From: Lachancea dasiensis
Lineage: Eukaryota > Ascomycota > Saccharomycetes > Saccharomycetales > Saccharomycetaceae
Length of the DNA: 64,000 bases
Reading direction: 5' to 3'
Assembly (NCBI GenBank): GCA_900074725.1
Contig: LT598458.1
Span: forward strand, 62,001 to 126,000
Position 1 is the stretch's first letter. Every line of letters begins with the position of its first letter. Positions 29,144-39,316 of the stretch are shown piece after piece. Under the pieces are notes generated by a model. It ran no database searches. It saw only the letters and a program-made list of their open reading frames with translations, and was not told the origin of the DNA. The position numbers were made by a program, and so were the translations under genes.

Positions 29144-30157
29144 ATGCAGCTAGAGTTATTGAAAAGGGCCGGCAATGTGGCGATCGACGTGAATCCAGCC
29201 TCTGGGGTTGATATTCATATGACACAGCACGGTTCAAACTGGTTGTGGGCCGTGTTTTCGTTGTTCGGCCTGTCGGCGCTTATCTATGCCGCCCTATTCG
29301 TTGTCTACGAATACAAAGGCAAGAAATTGAACCACTATGCAGTGGCAGCACCCCTAAGTATATCGTTAGTGATGGCATTTTCCTATTTCACGATGGCGTC
29401 TAATCTGGGCTGGACGGGAATCCAAGCAGAGTTCAACCACCAAACTACCTCGAGTCAGTTTTATGAGCCAGGTATCAGGCAGATTTTTTACTCGAAGTAC
29501 GTGGCGTGGTTCCTAACGTGGCCTATTCTGCTTTATCTCACGGAACTGACCGGTGTTGCGACTAAAGATATCGACACTGTGGCGGAAAGCCTATCGTTCG
29601 TTGAGCTTGCTCACAGCCTTGTTCTGCAGATTTGCGGTAGTTGGTTTTTTATCATTGGCCTGTTGGTGGGATCGTTGATCAGATCCACGTACAAATGGGG
29701 ATATTGGACCATGGCAATTTTTGCTCAACTTCTGGTCACCTTCATCGTGTTCAAACACCAGTTGCGGGACTTGACCTGTGGTGGCTTGAAACTAGTTCTT
29801 CTTCTCTTTACGCACCTGTGCATTTATCTGTACTTGATCGCGTGGGCCCTAACTGATGGCGGAAATGTCATCACTGTGGATGCAGGACACGTCTTCTTTG
29901 GGGTCTTAGATCTGCTGGTATTTATTGTGGTCCCCGGCTTCTTAGCAGCCATTTCTATTTCCTTGGGTGATTTCTCCAAGTTGACCTTCAGGCGTGGGCA
30001 TCATGGCCATGATTTGGAAAAACAGGCTGACGTTGAACCCGTTAGACACTCTGGGGAAACCGAGGTTCCTGTTGCCAACGACACTACTCATGTTGCTGGT
30101 ACTGGGACCGAGCCCGTGGTCACCAACGATGTCCCTCGTGATCCAGTGATTGCATAG
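29144..30157 (+). CDS. HSP30: Plasma-membrane heat-shock protein Hsp30 (opsin-like fold)
   Basis: A 337-residue seven-helix protein of the Hsp30/Mrh1/Yro2 group. It is closest, from memory, to S. cerevisiae Hsp30 (YCR021C): GSNWLWAVFSLFG, DLGWTG-type NLGWTGIQAEFNH, PGIRQIFYSKYVAWFL and RSTYKWGYWTM all match. In helix seven the aspartate is kept (GVLDLLVF) but the retinal-binding lysine position four residues on is Phe, so it cannot be a retinal pump of the usual kind. Hsp30 restrains the H+-ATPase Pma1 during stress. The C-terminal tail is acidic and Thr/Val-rich. Confidence 0.88.
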   Translation: MQLELLKRAGNVAIDVNPASGVDIHMTQHGSNWLWAVFSLFGLSALIYAALFVVYEYKGKKLNHYAVAAPLSISLVMAFSYFTMASNLGWTGIQAEFNHQTTSSQFYEPGIRQIFYSKYVAWFLTWPILLYLTELTGVATKDIDTVAESLSFVELAHSLVLQICGSWFFIIGLLVGSLIRSTYKWGYWTMAIFAQLLVTFIVFKHQLRDLTCGGLKLVLLLFTHLCIYLYLIAWALTDGGNVITVDAGHVFFGVLDLLVFIVVPGFLAAISISLGDFSKLTFRRGHHGHDLEKQADVEPVRHSGETEVPVANDTTHVAGTGTEPVVTNDVPRDPVIA

Positions 30158-30622
30158 AGTACAATGCAGTCAACGTACCTTTCGCTTTCTTGCCATAATG
30201 TTCCCGGGCAATATAGTTCCGCTACATGACATACGTGCTTCACCAGTTGAATACTGACACCCTTACTGGCAATCCGATGGGAGGCACACTCTCATCCGAC
30301 GCAACGCACGTTGGAATTCTCTTTTTTGGTTATGTCCCTTATTTCTCAAGATCTAATATGTAATGCTTAATACCTTAATTATACTTTGGCTGATGCCTTT
30401 TTAATAAGTTTGTGGGTTCTCCGCGCATTTAACAAAAATAAGCTGCTTGACCAAAATTATGAATGATCTCCTGTGTCATAACAAAGAACGTGACAGTGAC
30501 TCTGCAGTAACGAGCCTTACATTAAACACACTGGTCTACCCTTAACGAGGAGTGCGTCATCAACAAACTAAAATAAACCTTAAAACCTATGTAGTATTAC
30601 ACCTAATTGAGCATCCCTGAAT
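30158..30622. other. Convergent intergenic region
   Basis: 465 bp between convergent stop codons. AT-rich 3' flanks only; nothing else is seen. Confidence 0.45.
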
Positions 30623-31663
30623 TCACAAGACAGTAACTGTTCGTGTGACCGTTGGTGCCGCGTCTCTTTTGTCATGAGCATGGTGCGAGTCGTCCCGCTT
30701 GGATTTGGAAGAACTCTCGAAGACTTCGATCTTGGCCTTAGCGCCATTACGCACGGTTACAACGCAGAAATCTCCTCCACCGGCCCCACTGGAACCATCG
30801 CCCGATACCTCGTTAACACCGTTCTTCGAAGGATTGATCTCACAGGGCAATCCGCTGCATTGGGACTCATCATCACAGGTGACTTTTACTCCATACGAAG
30901 GCATGGTGTTCTTGAAAGGACAGGAGTCTTCCAAATACACGGGGTTCCAGCCAATCTTGACGTAGGTGTTTTTGGAGTCGTCCATGTTGGCCCCAGCCAC
31001 GTACGGCGCCCAGTTTCCTGCTGCCTTGGAAGAGGACCCCCATTTGCAACCGTCGGACACACTCGTTCCTGGCGAGTTGATGTAGAAATGGGCAGCTGTC
31101 TGACACCAGTAGTCGGTGCCTGGAACCGCCAAAGTCTCCTCCGATCCGCTGTCGACGAGCGTGGGGATTAGCATCTCCTCGTTCCCGGGCAAAACAGTCT
31201 GGCAGAAGGCCACCCCGGACCCCGCGCTGTTCTTGGCCGAAACAGTGCCCTTCCCATCGTAGCAGTAGTCGTTTTGGGAAATAGGTTTCTGCAAGTTTCC
31301 GCTCTCATCGCAGTACAGCCCTCCATATTGCGACTGCGGATACGAGTAAGATTTCGCCTCTGGATCCCACTGGCCGGCTAGCTGGCCCGGGCTACACGCA
31401 TAAGGACACCAGCTTCCGTACTTACAAGACTCATCCGAGCTCATTGCCCATCCGCCGTTTTGGCCGCCTGACTGCACTGCCACCATCCCGTCGTGGTCCG
31501 GGAATGAACAGGTCCCGTCGCGGCGGAACAAGTGCGATACCTCTTTGCCATGGACCTTCTTTCCCAGCTTCTTGGCATGCTCATGGTTGTGGAGGTTGTT
31601 GTAACTATCCACAGCCTGCGAGCCCGTGGCTAGTAATACGAGTAGCGTTGAAAAGCAGTACAT
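30623..31663 (-). CDS. SUN-family secreted/cell-wall protein (YMR244W-like)
   Basis: A 346-residue secreted protein. The ATG at 31663 gives a signal peptide (MYCFSTLLVLLATGSQA); an upstream TTG would bury it. The Cys-rich SUN domain covers about residues 50-270: it shows CSFPDHDGMVAV, CKYGSWCPYACSPGQLAGQW and YCYDGKG. This matches Sim1/Uth1/Sun4 proteins, which modify cell-wall beta-glucan and septa. Dibasic KR sites near the C-terminus could be Kex2 cleavage sites. Its position beside COA6 and ZRC1 fits S. cerevisiae YMR244W, a divergent SUN member of unknown role. Confidence 0.9.
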   Translation of the reverse strand: MYCFSTLLVLLATGSQAVDSYNNLHNHEHAKKLGKKVHGKEVSHLFRRDGTCSFPDHDGMVAVQSGGQNGGWAMSSDESCKYGSWCPYACSPGQLAGQWDPEAKSYSYPQSQYGGLYCDESGNLQKPISQNDYCYDGKGTVSAKNSAGSGVAFCQTVLPGNEEMLIPTLVDSGSEETLAVPGTDYWCQTAAHFYINSPGTSVSDGCKWGSSSKAAGNWAPYVAGANMDDSKNTYVKIGWNPVYLEDSCPFKNTMPSYGVKVTCDDESQCSGLPCEINPSKNGVNEVSGDGSSGAGGGDFCVVTVRNGAKAKIEVFESSSKSKRDDSHHAHDKRDAAPTVTRTVTVL

Positions 31664-33270
31664 CCTGATCAATCCGATACTAGTAGAATTTCTCTTTCTC
31701 AAGTTGACTGGTCTTCCTACAAGCCTAACAACTCCCGAAACCAACCACGCACCAGGTGCCGTTGCGCGATCCTATTATATACCTGAATTGGCCCATTTTC
31801 AAACATCCACGTTCTACTATCCCAGGCTTCTACTACGTATACTTGCGCACCAACACTTGTCACCCAAAAGCCGATGAATGTTCTCTTCGCTAGTCTCTTG
31901 GACCACGACTCAAGCCCCACTACTCCATCACTCTAGCTTGCCAAGGGTTCGTTTTGACGAGAACAGTATACGTACACATATGAAAACTTTTTCTCACTCT
32001 TGTGAACACTTTGCCTTCGCCTGGGCCATTAGCTGTAACGTCAGAGTAGCCGAAGCTGAGAAGTCAAGTTAGTCTGGTCTTACAATACCCGAAGAAGCGA
32101 GCAGCATGTGATGGCCCTTAATTGTGTAATTTTTTTTTTTCCAATCTCGAGCTCCAGTTCCAGAACAATGGCAGTGATAATACCTCTTGCTTAATAACTG
32201 GCGACTGCCATTCGTTGGTGGTTGTTTGGTCGCCTTACAGACAAACGACGAAACATCAAGTCAGCCTAAATGGGTAACCATATTGCATAGTGGGCACAAG
32301 TGTTAAGCTCGCTTTTTTTTTAAATTTTTTCAGTGCTCTTGCGGTCAAGCTGAGCATTGGCACCGGTTTGTAGGTGGTAGGTGGTAAGTAGATAGGAAGC
32401 CCGGAAATGCGGTTCAGAGGAACGCAGCGGCGAGTGTGCGTCGAGAGGCCTCGTACGTGATATCTTTAAGTAGACGGGGGGGCTGAAGCTGGCACGAGTG
32501 ATAAGGAAACATATCCGGGTAGCTAGGAACCGCAAGCCGAGAACAGAAGATACGGTACCGGCCAGGTACATCACGTGACCAAACCGGATACAAAACGGGT
32601 CGATCACGCGGCCACTTCAGGTATGCGCCGGGTGCTGGAACGAGTGCCTAGCGGGTAGTTTGAAGTAGGCGACCTGGATACTTTTCGGATACCCTGTGAC
32701 CGGCGTGCGGGTCAGTGCCAGGTCGGGTCGGTGCTACCCGGAGACGTTGTCCGGATCAAAAACCAGGTACCTACCGGATTCTGAAATGGGTAGGTACTAA
32801 GTGCCAAAATGTCCTCGTCGTGGGCGTCATACCAAGAAAAAGTGACCAGGGAAGAGCCATATGGCCGGACGCGCCAGGAAAAACGCGCGCGACGCCTAGG
32901 ATCTTCCAACTCTCGGGAGAGAAGGGAACTGAGACTGAGGTAAAATTCGTCTCTACAGCGTAAGTACTATTTCTGCCTCACAAGGCCGCCCTGCAGGGGT
33001 AAATGATCCTAAACAGCAACGGACCCGATAGATTCGAGCCCCGATTAGAGCCCTCGATCCCACGGCCAGGCTGGCGTAGAGATCAGGAGGAAACGGGTGA
33101 TGGCCAGCGCTCACCGAATCGAGATTCGTCAATAGTGACCGCCATCACCAAGTCATCACTACTACTAATACACAATTTAAAAAAGCCGGTGTCTATAACC
33201 TCTAGTGTCACATCTCCTGTTCATCTCGCTACGTCGAAGAAGAACACAACCATCAAACCATCAAGCGGCA
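31664..33270. promoter_or_regulatory. Long divergent intergenic region, GC-rich toward ZRC1
   Basis: This 1.6-kb gap between the SUN gene and ZRC1 is unusually GC-rich from about 32370 to 33130. It contains CACGTG at 32572-32577 and an inverted repeat CCGGA-N7-TCCGG at 32738-32754, of the form bound by Zn2Cys6 factors (CGG-N9-CCG). GGTAC, GGTAG and ACCGG words recur. I found no Zap1 element (ACCTTNAAGGT), and no gene that I can support. Confidence 0.45.
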
Positions 33271-34536
33271 ATGCAATCGAGCAAGGAGATCAGAATCATA
33301 TCTTTGCTTGTCATTGACACGCTGTTTTTCTTTCTGGAGATAGTGGTGGGATATGCGGTGCACTCACTAGCGTTAATCGCAGACTCTTTCCACATGCTGA
33401 ACGATATCTTCTCGTTGATCGTGGCGCTGTGGGCGGTGGGCGTGGCGAAAAACAAGGCGGCAGACTCCACGTACACGTATGGCTGGAAGCGGGCCGAGAT
33501 TCTCGGTGCTCTGGTCAATGCGGTATTCTTGATCGCGTTGTGCGTGTCGATCCTCATCGAAGCAATCCAGCGGTTCTTTCAGCCACAGGAGATCGACAAC
33601 CCAAAGCTGGTGCTTATTGTTGGGTCTGCGGGACTAGCCTCCAACATTGTGGGGCTTTTCTTGTTTCACGAACACGGCCATTCCCATGGTCACGGTCACT
33701 CACACGGTTCAGGGGCTCACGACGAGGAAAGCGGCCACAGCTATTCTCACGCGGACTCCTTTGCCGAAGAGTCTTCCCAGGACATCAACGACATGCTTCC
33801 CTCGACCATTGTTGAGACCTACACCCCTGAAGCGTCTCCTTTACTCGGTAACAAGGATGATCACACCCACAGCCATGCCACTCAAGGCAAGGCCCCACAA
33901 AAATCCCACAAGTCTCTTAACATGCAAGGAGTTTTTTTGCACGTCCTTGGAGATGCGCTGGGGAATGTAGGCGTCATGGCCACCGCATTATTCATTTGGA
34001 AAACCGATTATTCTTGGAGGTTTTACACTGATCCCGCCGTGTCATTGGTGATTACCATCATTATTTTCTCTTCTGCCTTGCCCCTGGCAAACAAAGCGTC
34101 GCGCATCCTTTTGCAGGCCTCGCCTGCCACTGTTTCCACGGAAGACGTGCAGAAGGAAATTTTGCAGGTGCCGGGTGTAGTTTCCGTTCATGACTTTCAT
34201 ATTTGGAATTTGACCGAGTCTCTGTCCATCGGTTCTATCCATGTTGCCATCGATTGTAGCCCCGAAAGGTTTACAGAGGTTGCTAGAACAATTAGAAACA
34301 TTTTCCACCGCCAAAACATCCACTCCGCTACAGTTCAACCCGAATTTGTTTCCGGCGAGGTGAGTGACGACACTTCTAAAAGGTTTTCTAGAATAGCTGG
34401 AGGTGGAGTTTACGGCTCGTCGTTGTCTCTGAGACCAGATGAAGCAGTCAATACATCTTACGGCACAGGGGAGACTCGTTGCATAATTGATGAGGCTGCC
34501 AATTGTAATACGGACAATTGTTTGCCTCCTTCTTGA
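33271..34536 (+). CDS. ZRC1: Vacuolar zinc transporter (Zrc1/Cot1)
   Basis: A 421-residue cation diffusion facilitator, the single counterpart of S. cerevisiae ZRC1 (YMR243C) and COT1 (YOR316C). Six membrane segments are visible. The zinc-site residues are in HSLALIADSFHMLNDI (helix 2) and HVLGDALGNVGV (helix 5). A His-rich cytosolic loop (HEHGHSHGHGHSHG) lies between helices 4 and 5. It exchanges Zn2+ for protons into the vacuole. I chose the ATG at 33271; the 22 upstream codons lack the family helix. Confidence 0.96.
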   Translation: MQSSKEIRIISLLVIDTLFFFLEIVVGYAVHSLALIADSFHMLNDIFSLIVALWAVGVAKNKAADSTYTYGWKRAEILGALVNAVFLIALCVSILIEAIQRFFQPQEIDNPKLVLIVGSAGLASNIVGLFLFHEHGHSHGHGHSHGSGAHDEESGHSYSHADSFAEESSQDINDMLPSTIVETYTPEASPLLGNKDDHTHSHATQGKAPQKSHKSLNMQGVFLHVLGDALGNVGVMATALFIWKTDYSWRFYTDPAVSLVITIIIFSSALPLANKASRILLQASPATVSTEDVQKEILQVPGVVSVHDFHIWNLTESLSIGSIHVAIDCSPERFTEVARTIRNIFHRQNIHSATVQPEFVSGEVSDDTSKRFSRIAGGGVYGSSLSLRPDEAVNTSYGTGETRCIIDEAANCNTDNCLPPS

Positions 34537-34808
34537 CGTTTATAGCTAGAACATAATATTCAAAAGACATTAAATTATAATATGTTGCTCATGCCTACTC
34601 AAGTCTGGACCTATCTTGGATGAAAGTTCCACCTCCAACAACTGCGCTTGTTGTCATGTCTGAATCAAATTGTCGAGCTATTCGACAGCCTTTATATAAT
34701 ACATGCGTGCTATAAAATGTGAATTCATCTCATCTCGAAATACCGTTTGTTCTTGAATTAGCTGAACAAATCGGGCGCACCTAACCCACCGTCTTCGGGT
34801 TTAAATGA

Positions 34809-35786
34809 TCATACGTCTTTATCCCACCTCAGTTTTTTGGCTTTTTCGAGTCCAAGACAAGTATGACTGGCTCGATATTCGTATTCATAGGCCCTAATAA
34901 TCGCGGCGTCTTGTCCCCCTCGGGGACTGCCAGGATCGCTCTCATCCAAGCAAGAATTTTGCCGCCTACTAAGTTGAAGTTGATCTTTTGCTCTTGCATG
35001 GAGTGGTATTGTAACTCTTTCGAGCCTATTAGCAGGCAAAGGTATGTTGGCATTGCTTGCATTCATCTCAGTAGCGAAAACAGTGGCATAAGCCAAAGAG
35101 CCATTAGAAGCAGTCACGACATAATTGAGCGACTTTGTGTGGGAAGGTCTCTTCAATATTGGTTTCACACCCTCTAACTTAATTCGACTTCGGCAAGATA
35201 GCTCAGGCTTGCAACATCGGAGTTGTCGCTGGCGCTCACCGTTGGCTTTGGAATAGGACAGTAGCAAGCCCGACCTATTGGATGGCGGGTCTGATGCTGG
35301 CTCCTCATGTAGTGCTTTGTTCTCGAATGAGACGGAGTAGGTAAGTCCTGTTGAAAGAAGAGTTTCCTTACTCTCTCCGGAGCTTATCGAAACATCTTCG
35401 ATGGGGCTGGATTGCGCAGGGCAATTTGTATCGTTACTTAAACCAAGGTCGTCGCTCAGAGATGCGTCATCTGAGGGTGTTTCTATGCCAGACACGGCAA
35501 CACAGACAGTGTCAGTTACGCGATCAACTTTCGATGCCACACCTTTAAAAGGCTTGATCCGCGAATCCTGAATAGAGCTTAATTCATGTCGACGAAAATG
35601 GGGTCTAAGCATGTCTTCCGCTTCTGTTGCCGTTTTCAAATGTGGCGAGTCCAGTACGGCTGCTATTACTTGCGTCTTAGGTGTTGATTGAATCGTCAAC
35701 CGATAATCACACCATTGGCTTTGATATCGGTGATCGTCCACTAGGTGTCTTCCGGGCGTAGAGGGGTAAGACAACGCACTACTCAT
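34809..35786 (-). CDS. SFG1: Probable Sfg1 (superficial growth regulator)
   Basis: A 325-residue, Ser-rich, largely disordered protein. No domain is visible. Its place between ZRC1/COT1 and the SPS4-like gene, on the strand opposite both, corresponds to SFG1 (YOR315W) between COT1 (YOR316C) and SPS4 (YOR313C). The N-terminal PSTPGRHL and the STPKT sites look like Cdk targets. Sfg1 is a nuclear regulator of pseudohyphal growth and G1-phase cell separation. The assignment is by synteny and overall character; sequence identity was not checked. Confidence 0.68.
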   Translation of the reverse strand: MSSALSYPSTPGRHLVDDHRYQSQWCDYRLTIQSTPKTQVIAAVLDSPHLKTATEAEDMLRPHFRRHELSSIQDSRIKPFKGVASKVDRVTDTVCVAVSGIETPSDDASLSDDLGLSNDTNCPAQSSPIEDVSISSGESKETLLSTGLTYSVSFENKALHEEPASDPPSNRSGLLLSYSKANGERQRQLRCCKPELSCRSRIKLEGVKPILKRPSHTKSLNYVVTASNGSLAYATVFATEMNASNANIPLPANRLERVTIPLHARAKDQLQLSRRQNSCLDESDPGSPRGGQDAAIIRAYEYEYRASHTCLGLEKAKKLRWDKDV

Positions 35787-36818
35787 ACTAGCAGCGGACT
35801 AGGCTGTGATCTGATCTTTACGAGTTTTTTGATTTCCGTCTTGGCACCGATTCAGCCATACAAGGTGCACACAGCTACTACCGTGGTCCTTACCAAACTG
35901 TGAGACAACGAATGGTTACTTTCCAGGAATTGCCTCCATTTTCGATGTCAGAGGTATTTTTTTGTCTTAAGTACCCTGCCTCTGTACGCCGCACTTGATC
36001 TATCTACACCGGAGCCTTTAGGAGTGTGACACTGTTCGCCAAATATTTTTACTGCGGCCTGTCAGTGTATGCCCAACGGTTGAGAGTAAAGGACAGGTTT
36101 GTCTTTGTCTACCTTTTTTTTTCCCTCTTGCCAGTCACAGTGAAATGCTCGAAAATCTACGAGATCTTCTTAGATAGGCACATTTGTCGACGGTCTGATC
36201 TGTTTATGTTTATTTACCACAGGTCCCAATTTAGAAAGAGTATATCCAAATATTCCTACCTTTATGATGTCATCTCTTCCATTCCAGGGAATGCCCGAGG
36301 ACGCTGTGAAAATCAATTCTCATGACAGAACTATGGGCGTACGATTTTATTGATCTCGATATCATCATCATGCTACATGCCGTCTGCCATAAGTTAAGCG
36401 GCGATTACTGGCGATAGAGTGACTTTGAGAACCACATGAACTCCCCAGGTGTGGTTTTTACAAAATTGAGGGGGAATGGGTGGGCGATTCGGGAATAAAA
36501 AGCAGTAGTGTGTGAACATTTCAACTTGGAAGGGTGGAATCAGCTTTCAGAAGTGTTGAAGCGTTCTTTGGGTTTGCAAGCACTTAGTACACCGTCTATC
36601 ATGATTTAACATTATGCGCCACTTGAGGATGAAGTGATACCAAATCAAAATAATACTACCGACAGCGTCAGCGTCGGCAGTCGCCTGGGTGTCAGAATAC
36701 AAAACTCAGAGAGCCCTCCCAGATTTTCGAGACGTATATAAAGGAGGTTCTATTTTGTAGAATGTCTTGAAGCTTATCTCATGTGCGGCCCACTTTCCCA
36801 CTCTCATTCCTTGGAAAT
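35787..36818. promoter_or_regulatory. Divergent SFG1/SPS4 intergenic region
   Basis: It holds a strong TATA element, TATATAAAG (36735-36743), 76 bp before the SPS4-like start, and a dyad CCGAC-N9-GTCGG at 36659-36677. An out-of-frame ATG at 36781 opens a short frame overlapping the SPS4 start, which could be a repressive upstream frame if it is transcribed. No other gene is seen. Confidence 0.5.
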
Positions 36819-37676
36819 ATGTCTGGAATCCAAAACGTCGACGGTCAACACGCCAAATCAGTGGAGCACGTAAAGTCGTACCCATTAGTCAAACAAACAC
36901 ATGACTTCTTTGTGCAGCTGCCTGCAACCAGGATCTTGGTAGCCAATACCAAGCCTGTTTATGACAGCGTCGCGAACTCGAAGCCCGCACGGTGGGTTGC
37001 CCCCGTAACGCGAATGGTGGACTCGGTCGCTGACAAAGGACTGGAGATGACCGACAAACTCATGCCCTCTTTGAAATCCAAAACGTACCACGACTTACGG
37101 CAAGACGCTGCCTCGCCTTTTGTGTTCACCAGGAATGCAGTAGTGAAGGCAACTAATGCGACCGTAAGCGCGGCTGACACCTATGTCTATGAGCCAACGC
37201 ATAACAAAGTGATGAAATTCAGGCAGTTCTACAACGCCAAGTTGTATGACACGCACGGTAAACCTCTGGTGAGGAGTTCGATGGACCCTCTAGTAGCACC
37301 TTGCAACCAAAGGCTAGAAAATATGACAAAGTCATATTTCCCCGTGGGTAGAGAAGTTTCTACCAATGGGTTCAGCAGCGAGATTTCTCGCACCCTGGCT
37401 CTCAGTAACAACTTGCTACAACGTATGTCTCCTATCGCGCAGCGGAAGCTTGTGAACTTTGTGATGGCTCCATGCACTTACACCCAACACGTGAACGAGG
37501 TGTTTAACAAGAAACTAGATGAACAGGAAGACCTGGGCATTGCCAATTCCTGGAATGCCTCAAAAGGTGCGATCTCTACGCTGAATAAGGAGACTTTGGA
37601 TTACGTGAAGAGGACGAGGACCAGGACTGTCCGCGCCGTCGACCAGTCCGAAATTCCAGTGTCCACGGCGGCTTGA
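36819..37676 (+). CDS. SPS4: Perilipin-like lipid droplet protein (Sps4/Pet10 family)
   Basis: A 285-residue perilipin-type protein with recurring amphipathic stretches (YPLVKQTHDFF, VAPVTRMVDSVADKGLEMTDKL, SAADTYVYEPTHNKVMKFRQFY). It belongs to the Pet10/Pln1-Sps4 group that coats lipid droplets. The position next to RPL20 and SFG1 equals SPS4 (YOR313C), which in S. cerevisiae is sporulation-induced. I used the ATG at 36819 (MSGIQNVDG). Confidence 0.78.
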   Translation: MSGIQNVDGQHAKSVEHVKSYPLVKQTHDFFVQLPATRILVANTKPVYDSVANSKPARWVAPVTRMVDSVADKGLEMTDKLMPSLKSKTYHDLRQDAASPFVFTRNAVVKATNATVSAADTYVYEPTHNKVMKFRQFYNAKLYDTHGKPLVRSSMDPLVAPCNQRLENMTKSYFPVGREVSTNGFSSEISRTLALSNNLLQRMSPIAQRKLVNFVMAPCTYTQHVNEVFNKKLDEQEDLGIANSWNASKGAISTLNKETLDYVKRTRTRTVRAVDQSEIPVSTAA

Positions 37677-38458
37677 ATCGTATGACCTTCATCTCATATC
37701 GAAGAAACACAAAAAAGAACATCAATGCTAATCTCTGAGCGTTTCCAGACGTTGATGTGAAATCGCGAAGCCAAGTTAGACGGTTGGCAAGGCTAAAAGT
37801 TTACATAAATAAATAAAGCTGAAACATGAATATGATTTCGAGGAATGGCCAAACTTTCGCCACTACAGGTAACGTAGCGTGTTGCACACAAACCAACCAA
37901 ACCTTGGTGGAAAGACGCTTTGAAAGGAACAGTCTTTTCATCTTGCAACATCACAGATGGAACTTAGAGTGAGCTGATCTCCATACACACACAAAACGAG
38001 TGTCCGTCCACAGTTACTTGTGACTGTCACAAAACCCATACATCTACGAAGAATCACATTTTCAAGAAAAATTATAAATATTCCAGTGCGTGATTTTTCA
38101 GCAGGACTTTAACAAGGCGATGGCCCAGCTCCCTTCCATGCACAGCCAAGGAGTCCCTAGGCAGAGCACTCCGTCGTGGGCAGAGAATCTTACAAACCTT
38201 CTGCCTAGTCTCCCGCCCACCAATGGGCTTGCCAGGACGGACTCCCGTATCCCTGCTAGGCAGGACTCCGCCTGGCATGGTCTCGATCTCTTTCTGCCCA
38301 GCCCAATGGACCATCCGTAGCGGGCGCCTGGCCTCTGTCGCATCACCACGTTAGCGCAGTGAGCGGACCAAAACTTTTAGAAAAGTGATATTTCATTGTC
38401 CATTAGAAACCCGCTTTCGTTGAATTACCGAACGTAAGGAATCAACTGCGAATCAAAG
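37677..38458 (+). promoter_or_regulatory. RPL20 promoter with Homol-D, Rap1 site and GC-rich island
   Basis: A Homol-D element TGTGACTG (38019-38026) is followed eight bases later by a Rap1-type site ACCCATACATC (38034-38044). A GC-rich island (about 38115-38335) comes next, with CTAGGCAGAG at 38157-38166, a CTGCCTAG near 38200 and CTAGGCAGG near 38260. The RPL20 start base is at 38459. Frames inside the island are composition artefacts. Confidence 0.65.
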
Positions 38459-39316
38459 AGTATGTGGTATACCGCTAGAGATACGAACAGATTATGAAAA
38501 GTGCCGAAAGATAGTAGAGGAGTTACTACGTGGGAGACCGATATGGCTTGAAAAAGAGTTTATCGTAATAGCCGAGGGTTGCATGTTTTGACCGAGAGAT
38601 CTGTTTGCACAGGATGAATGGTGTGGTGAAAGGGTTGAGTATCGACAGCCAGACTTATACAGTGTGGCATAAGGACGATACTAGAGCAAATAAGGGCCCA
38701 TCTCCACAATAGGCATTTTTCAAGCAATACGCCCTACCAGTGTTCACACGGCGCTTTTCTCCGCTAATAAGACTGTTACTAACTTCTTCTGATTACAGTG
38801 GCTCGTTTGAATGAATACCAGGTCATTGGCCGTAATCTGCCAACTGAATCCGTTCCTGAACCAAAGTTGTTCAGAATGAGAATCTTCGCTCCAAACGTGG
38901 TTGTTGCCAAGTCTCGTTACTGGTACTTTTTGCAAAGATTGCACAAGGTCAAGAAGGCCTCTGGTGAAATCGTCTCCGTTAACGTCATCAGCGAAGCTCA
39001 CCCATCTACCGTCAAGAACTTCGCCGTCTGGGTCAGATACGACTCCAGATCTGGTACTCACAACATGTACAAGGAAATCAGAGACGTCTCCAGAGTTGGT
39101 GCCATCGAGGCCTTGTACCAAGACATGGCTGCCAGACACAGAGCCAGATTTAGATCCATCCACATCTTGAAGGTTGCTGAGATCGAAAAGACCGCCGACG
39201 TCAAGAGACCATACGTCAAGCAATTCTTGACCAAGGACTTGAAGTTCCCATTGCCACACAGAGTCCAAAAGTCCACCAAGACTTTCGCTTACAAGAGACC
39301 TTCCACTTTCTACTAA
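38459..39316 (+). CDS. RPL20: 60S ribosomal protein eL20 (Rpl20), intron splits the start codon
   Basis: Exon 1 contributes only the A of the start codon (38459), immediately followed by GTATGT. Exon 2 (38799-39316) begins TG GCT CGT, completing ATG and encoding [19 protein letters not shown]; the product is 172 residues, as in S. cerevisiae (YMR242C/YOR312C), whose RPL20 genes also split the ATG as A|TG. The branch point TACTAAC is at 38777-38783 and the acceptor ATTACAG ends at 38798. The C-terminal [12 protein letters not shown] is family-typical. Confidence 0.95.
38460..38798 (+). other. Intron of RPL20, inside the start codon
   Basis: A 339-nt intron with donor GTATGT (38460-38465), branch point TACTAAC 15 nt from the acceptor and acceptor ATTACAG. 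Confidence 0.92.

Noticed and set aside
38072-38349. Overlapping 76-83-codon frames upstream of RPL20
   Set aside because: They arise from the GC-rich island's lack of stop codons and have no recognisable content.
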